Assembly (NCBI RefSeq): GCF_008727775.1
Contig: NZ_CP044232.1
Span: 806,001-870,000 of the forward strand
Direction of reading: 5' to 3'
Length of the DNA stretch: 64,000 nt
Source: Microbacterium lushaniae
GTDB taxonomy: Bacteria; Actinomycetota; Actinomycetes; Actinomycetales; Microbacteriaceae
Under the pieces are notes generated by a model, which was not told the origin of the DNA, ran no database searches, and saw only the letters and a list, made by a program, of their open reading frames with translations. The translations under genes and the position numbers were made by a program. Every line of letters begins with the position of its first letter. Position 1 is the stretch's first letter. Positions 16,095 to 24,390 of this stretch are shown here, in pieces.

Positions 16095-17246
16095 TCAGGC
16101 CTCGAGGGTCTTGGGGCGCGCCCAGCGGGCCGGACGGTCCGGGCCGTCCCATACCTGGATGACGCCCCACGCGGCAGCGGTGATGGGGACGGCGAGGACC
16201 GCGCCGACGATCCCGCCGACGACCGTGCCGACGGTCAAGGCGACCAGGATGACGAAGGCGTGCAGCTTCATCGACCGGCCCATCAGCACCGGCTGCAGGA
16301 AGTTGCCCTCAAGCTGGTTGACGAGCACCACGATTCCCACGACGATGAGGGCGATGAACGGGCCGTTGGCCACGAGCGCCACCAGGGCGGCGAGGATGCC
16401 GGCCACGGTCGCGCCGACGATCGGGATGAAGGCGAGCAGGAACACCAGCACCGCGAGCGGGATGGCGAGGGGCACCTGCAGGATCAGCAGGCCGATCAGG
16501 ATGCCGATGGCATCCACTGCGGCCACCGTCGCCGTGCCGCGCACGTAGGCACCGAGCACCGTGACCGTCTTGTCGCCGATGCGGCGGGCGCGGATGTAGT
16601 TCTCACCGCGGAAGGGGCGCAGGAGGAACTCCCACATCTGGGGTCCGTCCAGGAGGAAGAAGAACAGGATCGTGACGAGCAGGACGAAGCCGGTCACGAA
16701 GTTGGCCACGGCTCCGACGCCGGCCAGGGCGCCCGAGCCGAACTGGGCGCTCGTGACGAAGTCGGTGACGGTGTTGGCCAGTTCGTCGAGCTGGTCGGGC
16801 TGCACGAAGTCGAAGGGGAGGTCCTGGACCCACGCCACGAGCCTGCGGAAACCGTCCTCGGCCTGCGCGTACAGGTCGCTCCACTGGTCGCGCACGGCCC
16901 ACACGATCAGCAAGCCGAGCCCGGAGAGGATCACCACGATCGTCAGCAGGGTCGCGATCGTCGCCAGCAGCGAGGGCACGCCGCGCCGCCGCATCCAGCT
17001 CATCACCGGGTTGAACGCGCACGCGAGGATCAGGGCGATGACCAGCGGAATCGTCACGAGCGTCAGCGCCTGGATCGCGAAGATGATCGCGCCGGCGACG
17101 ACCACCACGACGATGATCTGGATCGAGCGGGTGCCGAGCTTGCCGAAGGCGTCGGCCCACAGGCTCCACGGAGCCGCGGTGGCTTTCAACTCGACGTCGT
17201 TCGACTCCAGCTGCACGCGCTGCGGGTCGTTGCGGAACCATCCCAT
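16095..17246 (-). CDS. AI-2E family transporter (PerM-like membrane protein)
   Basis: A 383-residue polytopic protein. After a charged N terminus it shows paired helices (IQIIVVVVVAGAIIFAIQALTLVTIPLVIALILACAFNPVMSWM), a soluble helical insert (DLYAQAEDGFRRLVAWVQDLPFDFVQPDQLDEL), a pore-like ILFFFLLDGPQMWEFLLRPF segment and the C-terminal FIPIVGATVAGILAALVAL plus NQLEGNFLQPVLMGRSMKLH signature of the AI-2E/TqsA family. Members export small solutes or ions, and some act as Na+/H+ antiporters; the substrate here is unknown. TAGCCT at 17258-17253 is six nucleotides before the ATG, so the gene is probably leaderless and monocistronic. Confidence 0.92.
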   Translation of the reverse strand: MGWFRNDPQRVQLESNDVELKATAAPWSLWADAFGKLGTRSIQIIVVVVVAGAIIFAIQALTLVTIPLVIALILACAFNPVMSWMRRRGVPSLLATIATLLTIVVILSGLGLLIVWAVRDQWSDLYAQAEDGFRRLVAWVQDLPFDFVQPDQLDELANTVTDFVTSAQFGSGALAGVGAVANFVTGFVLLVTILFFFLLDGPQMWEFLLRPFRGENYIRARRIGDKTVTVLGAYVRGTATVAAVDAIGILIGLLILQVPLAIPLAVLVFLLAFIPIVGATVAGILAALVALVANGPFIALIVVGIVVLVNQLEGNFLQPVLMGRSMKLHAFVILVALTVGTVVGGIVGAVLAVPITAAAWGVIQVWDGPDRPARWARPKTLEA

Positions 17247-17295
17247 GGGATGAGGCTAACGCCCCTCGCCGGATGCGGCGGTGAACCCGGGACGT

Positions 17296-18525
17296 TTACG
17301 CGAACGCGCTCATGCCGGTGATGTCACGTCCGAGCAGCAGCGCCTGCACGCTCTCGGTGCCCTCGTACGTGTGGATCGCCTCGATGTCGGCCATGTGCTG
17401 CATGACGCCGTGCTCCAGCAGGATGCCGTTGCCCCCGAGCAGGTCCCGCGCGGTCGCCGCGATCCGCCGGGCGGTGCGCGTGTTGTGGTATTTCGCGAGC
17501 GAGGCCTGCGTGGGACGGAGGCCTCCGGCGGATTCGAGATCGGCCAGGCGACGGCAGTACAGCTGCATCGCGGTGAGGTCGGCGAGCATCTGCGTGAGCC
17601 GCTCCTGCACCATCTGGAACTTCGCCAGCGGCTTGCCGAACTGCATCCGCTGCGTGGCGTACGACAGCGCCGCCTCGTAGCAGGCCGTCGCGTGCCCGAG
17701 CGCCGACCACGCGACGCCCGAACGCGTGGAGTACAGCACGATCGAGGCATCCTTGAAGCTCTTCGTGCCCGGCAGCACCGCGTCGGCGGGCACCCGCACG
17801 TCGTCGAGGGCGATGTGGGCCTGATGGATGCCGCGCAGCGACGCCTTGCCGGTGATCACGGTGCCGGTGTACCCGGGGGTGTCCTGCTCGACGAGGAAGC
17901 AGCGCACAGCGCCGTGGTCGTCCGCGCCCTCGTCCTGGACGCGCGCCCACACGAAGGTCACGCCGCCGGAGGCGCCGTTGCCGATCCACTTCTTCGCACC
18001 ACGCAGCACCCAGCCCGCGCCGTCTCGGGTCGCGGTGGTCTCCAGCGACACGGAGTCGGAGCCGTGGTCGGGCTCGGTGAGCGCGAAGGACCCGAGCACC
18101 TCGCCGCGCGCGATGGGCTGCAGCCAGCGCGCCTGCTGCTCGGGGCTGCCGAAGAGCGCGAGCGTGCGCAGGGCGAGTCCACCCTGGACGGCCAGCACGG
18201 TGCCGAGCGATCCGTCGCCGCGGGAGATCTCCATGTTCACCAGGCCCGCCGCCAGCGGGGAGGAGGCCGGAAGATCCGGGTGGTCGAGTCCGTCGGTGTA
18301 CAGCTCGAGCTCGCCCATGCGCCGCGCGAGGTCGAGCGGATAGGTCGCGGCATCCCATTCGTGCTGCATCCGCGGGCCCACCTCGTCGATGAACGCCTGC
18401 GCGCGCTCCCACACCGCCCGGTCGGCGTCGGGGATGTCGGCGAACACGGCGTAGTAGTCGGTGTCGCGGCGGGCGGTGACGTCGTAGCGGGCGACGCGCT
18501 CGCCCGGCAGGGGTGCGGTACTCAT
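17296..18525 (-). CDS. Acyl-CoA dehydrogenase, glutaryl-CoA dehydrogenase-like
   Basis: A 409-residue FAD enzyme. FSALTEPDHGSDS-type and KKWIGNGASGGV blocks are the FAD/acyl-CoA contact loops. The C-terminal MADIEAIHTYEGTESVQALLLGRDITGMSAF places the catalytic glutamate in YEGT, as in glutaryl-CoA dehydrogenases, which oxidise and decarboxylate glutaryl-CoA to crotonyl-CoA in lysine and tryptophan breakdown. A related short- or branched-chain acyl-CoA is equally possible. ATG 18525 is chosen over an upstream frame extension: GATACT lies 12-7 nt before it and there is no ribosome site. Two palindromes overlap and flank this start. The gene stands alone, downstream of a repeat-rich gap. Confidence 0.88.
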   Translation of the reverse strand: MSTAPLPGERVARYDVTARRDTDYYAVFADIPDADRAVWERAQAFIDEVGPRMQHEWDAATYPLDLARRMGELELYTDGLDHPDLPASSPLAAGLVNMEISRGDGSLGTVLAVQGGLALRTLALFGSPEQQARWLQPIARGEVLGSFALTEPDHGSDSVSLETTATRDGAGWVLRGAKKWIGNGASGGVTFVWARVQDEGADDHGAVRCFLVEQDTPGYTGTVITGKASLRGIHQAHIALDDVRVPADAVLPGTKSFKDASIVLYSTRSGVAWSALGHATACYEAALSYATQRMQFGKPLAKFQMVQERLTQMLADLTAMQLYCRRLADLESAGGLRPTQASLAKYHNTRTARRIAATARDLLGGNGILLEHGVMQHMADIEAIHTYEGTESVQALLLGRDITGMSAFA

Positions 18526-18535
18526 GTACTGAGTA
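18519..18535. promoter_or_regulatory. Palindrome overlapping the acyl-CoA dehydrogenase start codon
   Basis: TACTCA-TGTAC-TGAGTA is a perfect 6-bp inverted repeat whose spacer contains the first base of the start codon. Twelve bases further upstream of the gene is a second palindrome, GGAACTCAGTTCC (18547-18559), sharing the ACT-AGT core. The two flank the presumed -10, so this looks like a repressor site for a nearly leaderless promoter. The binding protein is not known. Confidence 0.5.
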
Positions 18536-18559
18536 TCGCGCAAGAGGGAACTCAGTTCC

Positions 18560-18718
18560 AGACTCCGGGTGCGCTGGCCGGAATCGCGGACCTGTGTGCG
18601 GCGGGCGGGTCGGCGCGCCGCATCCGCCCACTCCCGCGCAACCGCGCCGCACCCGCGCACCCCGCCCCTCTTCCGCGCACCCCGCCACTTCCGCGCACCC
18701 GCGCCACTTCCGCGCCAG
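18560..18718. other. Gap without a gene: short GC-rich reiterations
   Basis: The roughly 500-bp gap between the acyl-CoA dehydrogenase and the carboxylate-amine ligase contains no convincing gene. This part holds many near-repeats of a short unit resembling CGCGCCACTTC and CGCGCACCCC. The remainder holds the two 64-bp repeats listed separately and an Ala/Gly-codon-like GC stretch near 18950-19020. Confidence 0.5.
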
Positions 18719-18782
18719 TTCCGCGTAACCGCGCCACATCAAAACGCAGCGAACGCACCTTTGTGGCGCGAACCTGCGGCCG
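18719..18782. repeat. 64-bp intergenic repeat, copy 1 (stem-loop)
   Basis: The core contains a perfect 9-bp inverted repeat, CGCGCCACA (18730-18738) with TGTGGCGCG (18762-18770), around an AT-richer 23-nt loop that includes AAAACGCAGCGAACG. It is nearly identical to the element at 18880-18943. Confidence 0.75.
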
Positions 18783-18879
18783 GTCGGCGCGAACCCGCGC
18801 CCGCGCGGCGTCAGGTGGTCCATCCGCATCCGCCCCACTTCCGCGGCGCGTCCGCGCCACCGCCCCACTTCCGCCCCAC

Positions 18880-18943
18880 TTCCGCGTAACCGCGCCTCAT
18901 CAAAACGCAGCGAACGCACTTTTGTGGCGCGAACCCGCGGCCG
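18880..18943. repeat. 64-bp intergenic repeat, copy 2 (stem-loop)
   Basis: Same unit as 18719-18782 with about three base differences. The stem here is CGCGCCTCA with TGTGGCGCG, one mismatch, and the loop is conserved, which suggests the loop may matter as much as the stem. Confidence 0.75.
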
Positions 18944-19023
18944 CCGACGCGGCGGGCGGGCGGACGGCGGGCGGGCGGAGGACGGCGGGCGGGCGCCCGG
19001 AGGCGGGCGGATGCCGCGGAGGG

Positions 19024-20169
19024 TCAGCGGGAGCCGGCCATGGCGGCCGGCGTCGCGTCGTGCACCGGTGCCGCGCCCAGATCCGCCGCGGCCAGGACGA
19101 GCCCGCGGAGGTCGCCCCGCGCCATGCCTCGCTGCCAGGCTGCGGCATTGCCCTCGGAGAGGATCCGCTCGACGCCTTCGCCGACGAATCCGAGGTCTCC
19201 GTGGGCCTCCAACCCGGGGGAGGCGAACTCGACCATCGCCCGCACCACCTCGGCCGCCGGTGCGGGCCGTCGCGTGCGCGGATCCAGCAGCGTGCCGCCC
19301 AGCCCGCGCAGCGCCGCATCCCACGTCGCCAGGCGCAGCGCGTTGACCGAGATGGCGGCGGGGGGCTCGCCGCGACGTGCGGCGTCGGCGGACGCTGCCA
19401 CCATGCCGCGCACCAGCCCGGCGAGCAGCGCCGTCGTCGCCGCGGTCAGCGGCACGTCGCACACGCGCACCTCGACGGTGGGGAAGCGGGCGGACAGGCG
19501 CGCGTCGGAGTACAGCATCCCCTCGTCCAGGAGCGCGCCGGTCGCCAGCAGTTCTCGCGTCGCACCGTGGTAGGCCTCGAGGTCGCCGAAGACCTCGGCC
19601 GGTCCGCTCGAGGGCCACAGGTTCCACAGCTCGTAGCGGTAGCTGTCATAGCCGGTGTCGACGCCCGCGCTGAACGGAGAGTTCGCCGACAGCACGCGCA
19701 ACGCGGGCAGCCAGCCGCGGATCCGGTCAAGGATCGCGACGCCCTCGGCGGGGTCGGCGATCGACACGTGCACGTGCAGCCCGCACGTCATGCACTGGGT
19801 CGGGGTGATGCCGTACCGCTGGGCGATCAGCTCGTACCGGCTGCCGGGGGAGGGGTGGGGTGCGGCCGGGAGCGGGGAGACGGCCAGCGGCACCACGCGC
19901 GTACCGAGCGTCCGGGCGACGCGGTCGACGGTCGCGCGCGCGTGCGCGGCGTCTGCCTGCAGGCCGGCCAGCGACCGGTGCGGAGCGCCGACGATCTCGA
20001 TCATCTCCTGATGCATCTCGGGCACCACCGCCGAGCGGACGTTCTCGAACGCCGTGCCCGCGATGACGGCCGCCGCGGCGGGGACGGGCACGCCTGTGTC
20101 GGCATCCACGAGGAGCATCTCCTCCTCCACGCCGAACGTGCGCAGAGGGATCTTCGGGCGCTGTCGCAT
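19024..20169 (-). CDS. YbdK-type carboxylate-amine ligase (GCS2 family)
   Basis: A 381-residue member of glutamate-cysteine ligase family 2. It starts RTFGVEEEMLLVDADTG and contains PEMHQEMIEIVG, the metal/ATP-site CGLHVHVSI motif, a LSANSPF segment and FPTVEVRVCDV. The family joins a carboxylate (often glutamate) to an amine or cysteine using ATP; whether glutamyl-cysteine is the real product is uncertain in an actinobacterium that would mainly use mycothiol. GGAGGTG is positioned 6-12 nt before ATG 20169. The gene is downstream of and co-directional with the TetR gene, 65 bp apart, so it might share its message. Confidence 0.88.
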   Translation of the reverse strand: MRQRPKIPLRTFGVEEEMLLVDADTGVPVPAAAAVIAGTAFENVRSAVVPEMHQEMIEIVGAPHRSLAGLQADAAHARATVDRVARTLGTRVVPLAVSPLPAAPHPSPGSRYELIAQRYGITPTQCMTCGLHVHVSIADPAEGVAILDRIRGWLPALRVLSANSPFSAGVDTGYDSYRYELWNLWPSSGPAEVFGDLEAYHGATRELLATGALLDEGMLYSDARLSARFPTVEVRVCDVPLTAATTALLAGLVRGMVAASADAARRGEPPAAISVNALRLATWDAALRGLGGTLLDPRTRRPAPAAEVVRAMVEFASPGLEAHGDLGFVGEGVERILSEGNAAAWQRGMARGDLRGLVLAAADLGAAPVHDATPAAMAGSR

Positions 20170-20234
20170 GGACCCACCTCCTGCCGTCCAGAAGAGGGTC
20201 CCGCCGTGGGGTCATCCGCCCCAGGGGCTTGACA

Positions 20235-20903
20235 TCACCGGGGGAGGATCCCTTGCAGGCGGCGCGCGACCTCGGCGACCGGCATCCCCCGAGGGAAGGC
20301 GGCGATGGTGAGGTCGTCGTCCGACGGCGGCGGCGCGTCGGGGTGCACCCCGAAGCGACGGAGCACATCGTCCAGGGCGCGGCGCAGCGTCGTCTGCGGC
20401 ACGCGCTCGCCGCGCAGCAGCCGTCGCAGCACGTGGTTGTGCACGGCGGTCACGAGCGCTGCGAACCCGACGGCGTCGAGGGGATCGAGCCCCGGCAGCG
20501 CGCGGCGGAGGTACTCGTCGAAGAGCCGTTCGTAACGGAAGACGGTGACGATCTCCCGATTGCGCAGCACCGGCACCTCGCGCACGATCGTGTACCGCCG
20601 GCGGGCGAGGTCGGGGTCGGCCGCGAAGTGGCGGAAGACCTGCAGGGATGCGTCGCAGACGGCGGTCCACGGGTTGTCGTGGGGCTCATCGAGGTAGGCC
20701 TGGAGGGAGTGCAGCAGCTCCTCGTGATCGGCGAAGACGACGTCTTCCTTGCCACCGAACTGGCGGAAGAACGTCGAGCGCGACACGCCCGCCGCGCGTG
20801 CGATCTGCTCGACGGACGTGGCGTCGAACCCGTGCTCGGCGAACAGCTCGATCGCGGCGGCGACCACGCGCGTGCTGGTGCTCGGCGGGGGCGCGTCGGT
20901 CAT
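20235..20903 (-). CDS. TetR/AcrR-family transcriptional regulator
   Basis: A 222-residue repressor-like protein. The N-terminal helix-turn-helix is complete: RVVAAAIELFAEHGFDATSVEQIARAAGVSRSTFFRQFGGKEDVVFADH. The remaining helical part is the ligand-binding domain and resembles the MftR-like actinobacterial group (ADHEELLHSL, REVPVLRNREI). It is divergent from the Rieske-fused FAD oxidoreductase 91 bp away, which is the likely target. TAGGCT at 20916-20911, seven nucleotides before the ATG, and the absence of a ribosome site indicate a leaderless start at 20903 rather than the longer frame. Confidence 0.9.
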   Translation of the reverse strand: MTDAPPPSTSTRVVAAAIELFAEHGFDATSVEQIARAAGVSRSTFFRQFGGKEDVVFADHEELLHSLQAYLDEPHDNPWTAVCDASLQVFRHFAADPDLARRRYTIVREVPVLRNREIVTVFRYERLFDEYLRRALPGLDPLDAVGFAALVTAVHNHVLRRLLRGERVPQTTLRRALDDVLRRFGVHPDAPPPSDDDLTIAAFPRGMPVAEVARRLQGILPR

Positions 20904-20910
20904 GGCCGGA

Positions 20911-20916
20911 AGCCTA
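20911..20916 (-). promoter_or_regulatory. -10 element of the TetR gene (leaderless)
   Basis: Reading on the minus strand, TAGGCT lies seven nucleotides before ATG 20903. It fixes the start of the regulator and places its promoter in the divergent spacer shared with the oxidoreductase gene. Confidence 0.45.
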
Positions 20917-20994
20917 GCGGGCGGCGACCTGCACCGGCCGAGGCCCGATGTCAACCGCTGGGTCGATCCGGCGGCGACCGGTTTGACTGCCGGG

Positions 20995-22506
20995 ATGACG
21001 ACACCACTGTGGAAACAGGATGCGACCCCCGTTCCCGGCGCACAGTTCGAGCCGGGTCGGTCCTACGACGTCGTGGTCGTGGGGGCCGGGATCACGGGCC
21101 TGGCGACCGCGTACCTGCTCGCCCGTGCCGGGATGGGCGTCGCCATCGTGGAAGCCGGCGAGGTGGGCCACCTGGCCACCGGCGGCAACACGGGCAAGGC
21201 ATCCCTCCTGCAGGGCACCGTTCTCTCCACGCTGCGCAGCGGCCATCCCGCAGGCCTCGTCCGCGCCTACGTGGAGGCCAACCGCTCGGGGCAGGAGTGG
21301 CTCGCCGCCACCGCCGACGAACTGTCCGTCCCCTACGTCCGGCGCACCGCGTTCACCTACGCCCAGACCGACGACGCACTCTCCTCCGTCGAGGCGGAGA
21401 AGGACGCCGCCCGCGAGGCGGGCGTTCCGGTGCGGCGTGCGACGAGGGACGAACTGGATGCGGTGCCCTTCCCGCTCGCGTCAGCCGTGGCGCTGGATGA
21501 CCAGGTCTCGATCGATCCGATGACCTTCGCCACGGCGCTCGCCCGCGCCGCCGTCGACGCCGGCGCCGTGCTGCACACCGGGGTGACGGTGCGCGGGGCC
21601 AAGGTGCTGCCGCGCGCGCACGTGCAGACCGACGACGGTCCGCTGTACGCCGACAGCATCGTCCTGGCCACGGGCATCCCGGTCCTCGACCGCGGCGGTT
21701 ACTTCGCCAAGGTCCACGGCACGCGGTCGTACTGCGTCGCGTTCGCCGCCGACGGTCCGATCCCCGAGGGCATGTACCTCTCGGCCGACTCTCCGACGCG
21801 GTCGGTGCGGGCGGTCTCGGCGGGCGACGGACCGGCCGGCTACAGCGGGATCATCGTGGGCGGTGCGGGGCATCCCGTCGGCCGCGGCGGGTCCGAGCGC
21901 GAGCGGGTGGACCAACTCGTCGCGTGGGCGCGGCAGCACCTGCCCGTGACCGAGGAGACGCACCGGTGGAGCGCGCAGGATTACCAGTCGCACAACCTGA
22001 TCCCGTTCATCGGGGCGATGCCGCGATCCCTCGGTCGTGTGCGCTTCGCGACCGGCTACGGCAAATGGGGGCTCACCAACGGTCCCGCCGCCGCACAGCG
22101 CATCGTGGCGGAGATCCTCGGCGACGGTGACAAGCCGCGGTGGATGACCGCGCTGGGCACGCGCATGACCATGCCGTCCGACCTCGCCCGCGGCGTCGCG
22201 GAGAACGCGAAGGTCGGCCGGGCCGCCGCGCAGGGCTGGGTCGAGGCCGAGCGCACGCCCGTGCCCGTGCCCCAGCCCGCCGAAGGCGCCGGGGTGGTCG
22301 CGCAGCGCGGCGGGCGCCCGGTCGGCATCTCGACGGTGGACGGGGTCACGCGGGCGGTGGATGCGGTGTGCCCGCACCTGGGCGGGGTGCTCTCGTGGAA
22401 CGACGAGGAGTGCACGTGGGACTGCCCCCTGCACGCCAGCCGGTTCGAGGCGAACGGCGCCCGCATCGAAGGGCCCGCGTGCTCCGACCTCAAGCCGCTG
22501 AGCTGA
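20995..22506 (+). CDS. FAD-dependent oxidoreductase with C-terminal Rieske [2Fe-2S] domain
   Basis: A 503-residue fusion. Residues 25-380 form a DAO-type flavoprotein: VVVVGAGITGLATAYLLARAG binds the FAD ADP, followed by HLATGGNTGKASLLQG and a C-terminal SHNLIPFIGAMP-FATGYGKWGLTNGPAAA block. Residues 410-503 are a Rieske ferredoxin with ligands in CPHLGG and CPLHASRF (C-x-H ... C-x-x-H). Electrons probably pass between flavin and cluster; the substrate is unknown. Homologous YkgO-like proteins exist in many actinobacteria. The start ATG 20995 follows a TTGACT element by six nucleotides. It is divergent from a TetR regulator, which probably controls it. Confidence 0.9.
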   Translation: MTTPLWKQDATPVPGAQFEPGRSYDVVVVGAGITGLATAYLLARAGMGVAIVEAGEVGHLATGGNTGKASLLQGTVLSTLRSGHPAGLVRAYVEANRSGQEWLAATADELSVPYVRRTAFTYAQTDDALSSVEAEKDAAREAGVPVRRATRDELDAVPFPLASAVALDDQVSIDPMTFATALARAAVDAGAVLHTGVTVRGAKVLPRAHVQTDDGPLYADSIVLATGIPVLDRGGYFAKVHGTRSYCVAFAADGPIPEGMYLSADSPTRSVRAVSAGDGPAGYSGIIVGGAGHPVGRGGSERERVDQLVAWARQHLPVTEETHRWSAQDYQSHNLIPFIGAMPRSLGRVRFATGYGKWGLTNGPAAAQRIVAEILGDGDKPRWMTALGTRMTMPSDLARGVAENAKVGRAAAQGWVEAERTPVPVPQPAEGAGVVAQRGGRPVGISTVDGVTRAVDAVCPHLGGVLSWNDEECTWDCPLHASRFEANGARIEGPACSDLKPLS

Positions 22507-22516
22507 GCCGGGCCGC

Positions 22517-23020
22517 TCAGGCGACCAGGCGCACGAGCCCCGTCGCGAGCAGCGTCAGGATCGTCGTCCACAGCACGATGGCCGCGGCCTGCCACGCGAT
22601 CACGCGGGCCGGCGATACGCCGGTGGCCGTCAGCGCGGCCGCGGTGAACTGCGTGGGCAGCAGCAGCGGGCCCAGCAGGCTCACCCCGGGCGTGCCGTAC
22701 CGGTGGTAGGCGCGCTGGAACTTCTCGTGGCGCGGTGACGGCGCCTCCCCGCCCGATCCACCGCGCCGGGTGGTCACGGCGGTGCGGATGCGCGCGCTGA
22801 CGAGCACGACCAGCACGACGCACACCAGGTTGCCGATCGCGCCGGCGAGCGCCGCGACGAGCGGGTGGATCCCCCCGACGATGCCGATCGTGGCTGCCCC
22901 CTCGCCCTCGATGAACGGCACGGCTCCGGCCAGGGCGACGATCACAGGCTGCATCACTTCGGGCACACGTGCGACGAGATCCTGGAAGCCGAGGACGAGG
23001 TCGGAAAGGGGGCTGGTCAT
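22517..23020 (-). CDS. Small multidrug efflux-like membrane protein
   Basis: A 167-residue protein with four or five hydrophobic helices (VIVALAGAVPFIEGEGAATIGIVGG, PLVAALAGAIGNLVCVVLVVLVSARI, PLLLPTQFTAAALTATGV, WQAAAIVLWTTILTLLATGLVRLVA). The P-F-I-E-G-E opening of the first helix and GxxLGP-type second half resemble the small multidrug export family, whose substrates are mostly unproven. AGGAG lies 6-10 nt before ATG 23020, which is preferred to the frame extension to 23107. Its stop is only 10 bp from the convergent oxidoreductase stop. Confidence 0.75.
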   Translation of the reverse strand: MTSPLSDLVLGFQDLVARVPEVMQPVIVALAGAVPFIEGEGAATIGIVGGIHPLVAALAGAIGNLVCVVLVVLVSARIRTAVTTRRGGSGGEAPSPRHEKFQRAYHRYGTPGVSLLGPLLLPTQFTAAALTATGVSPARVIAWQAAAIVLWTTILTLLATGLVRLVA

Positions 23021-23156
23021 GGCTGCTCCTGATGGGATGGGCGCGGTGCTTCCGCGGTGATTCCATCCCAGCGGATGCGGCGGGCGCGCGTGAGTGTCGA
23101 GTGTCACCGGCGGCCGGGAAGATCCGCCGGCGATGGGGTGACAAATGTCATGGCCG

Positions 23157-23162
23157 TACGCT
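23157..23162 (+). promoter_or_regulatory. -10 element of the histidine kinase operon (leaderless)
   Basis: TACGCT lies seven nucleotides before GTG 23170. This supports GTG as the start of the kinase and implies a leaderless kinase-regulator message. Confidence 0.4.
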
Positions 23163-23169
23163 GGCGGAT

Positions 23170-24390
23170 GTGAGTCGACCCGACCCGTCCCCCGCTTCGG
23201 CTCTGGCCCGCGGTGTCACGGCGACCTGGTGGTACACGGCAGCCTCCGCCATCTTCTTCCAGGTCACCACGCTCGCGCTGTGGGGGCTGGATGCGGCGCT
23301 CCGCGTCGAGGCCTTCCGTGGAGTCGCCCCCGTCGGCTTCCTCGCGTGCGCCCTGCTGTCGGTCGCGGCCGTATCGGTGCTCCTCGCCGAGTACCGGCGC
23401 GAGCGCCGCGCGCAGGAGGCGGACGAGCCGTGGTGGCGCATGTCGCGGTGGAGCGCCATCGCCCTGACCGTTGCGCTCCTGTCCGCCGTCGCGGTGGGGC
23501 TGCTCGCCGATTCGGTCGTGCTGATCGCCGGGCTGGTGGCGTTCGTGCTGGGTGTGCGCCCGTGGCGGCCAGGTGTCCGCATCCGCCTCGTGATCGCCCT
23601 CGTCCTCCTGGTCGTCGCGGCCTGGGTCTTCGACGCCTCCCGGGTTTCGCCCGCGGAACCCGGTCTCTTCGCGGTGTCCGCACTGTTCGCCCTGATGCTC
23701 GCACCGGCGACGGTCCTGTCGTTGTGGTGGTGGGACATCGTCCTGGCCCTGGACCACGCCCGCGCCGTGGAGAGCCGGCTCGCCGCGGTGCAGGAGCGGT
23801 TGCGCCTGGCCGGGGATCTGCACGACCTGCAGGGCCACCACCTGCAGGTGATCGCGCTGCAGCTCGAGCTCGCCGAACGCACGATGGAGCGCGACCCCGT
23901 CACCGCCGCCGAGCACGTGCGCGCCGCGCACCGCAGCGTCGACGACGCCCGCCGTGGCACGCGCGAGCTGGCGGCGCGATTCCGCGGCGTCCCGCTCCCG
24001 GACGAACTCGCCAACGCCGCCGATCTCCTGCGCGCGGCAGGCCTCCGCGTCGACCTGGAGATCGCCGCCGACGCGGCCGACGCCAGCGCGGAGGTCCTGG
24101 GCCCGGTCGTCCGCGAGTGCACGACGAACATCCTCAAGCACGGCGGCGGCGCGTGGGCGCATGTCGCGCTGCTGAGCGGCGGATCGACGTGGCGGCTGGA
24201 GTTCGCCAACGACACGCGCTCCGGTGCGGTCGATACGGCCCGTCCCGGGTCGGGGCTTGCGGGCATCGCCGAGCGCGTCGGGATGGTCGGCGGACACGTC
24301 GACACCCCCATCGCGCAGGACGTCTTCCGCGTCGTCGTGACCATTCCCGGTGGCCCGCCCGCGGATCCGCCGAGCGGGGTGCCCCGATGA
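23170..24390 (+). CDS. Sensor histidine kinase, NarL/DesK class (HisKA_3)
   Basis: A 406-residue kinase with about six transmembrane helices in residues 20-195 and no large external domain. A dimerisation helix follows with the phospho-acceptor histidine in LRLAGDLHDLQGHHLQVIALQLE, then an HATPase_c domain (VVRECTTNILKHGG as N box, SGLAGIAERVGMVGG as G box). The membrane-embedded sensor suggests detection of a membrane or lipophilic signal, as in DesK. The GTG start is supported by the upstream -10. The gene overlaps its response regulator by ATGA. Confidence 0.92.
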   Translation: MSRPDPSPASALARGVTATWWYTAASAIFFQVTTLALWGLDAALRVEAFRGVAPVGFLACALLSVAAVSVLLAEYRRERRAQEADEPWWRMSRWSAIALTVALLSAVAVGLLADSVVLIAGLVAFVLGVRPWRPGVRIRLVIALVLLVVAAWVFDASRVSPAEPGLFAVSALFALMLAPATVLSLWWWDIVLALDHARAVESRLAAVQERLRLAGDLHDLQGHHLQVIALQLELAERTMERDPVTAAEHVRAAHRSVDDARRGTRELAARFRGVPLPDELANAADLLRAAGLRVDLEIAADAADASAEVLGPVVRECTTNILKHGGGAWAHVALLSGGSTWRLEFANDTRSGAVDTARPGSGLAGIAERVGMVGGHVDTPIAQDVFRVVVTIPGGPPADPPSGVPR

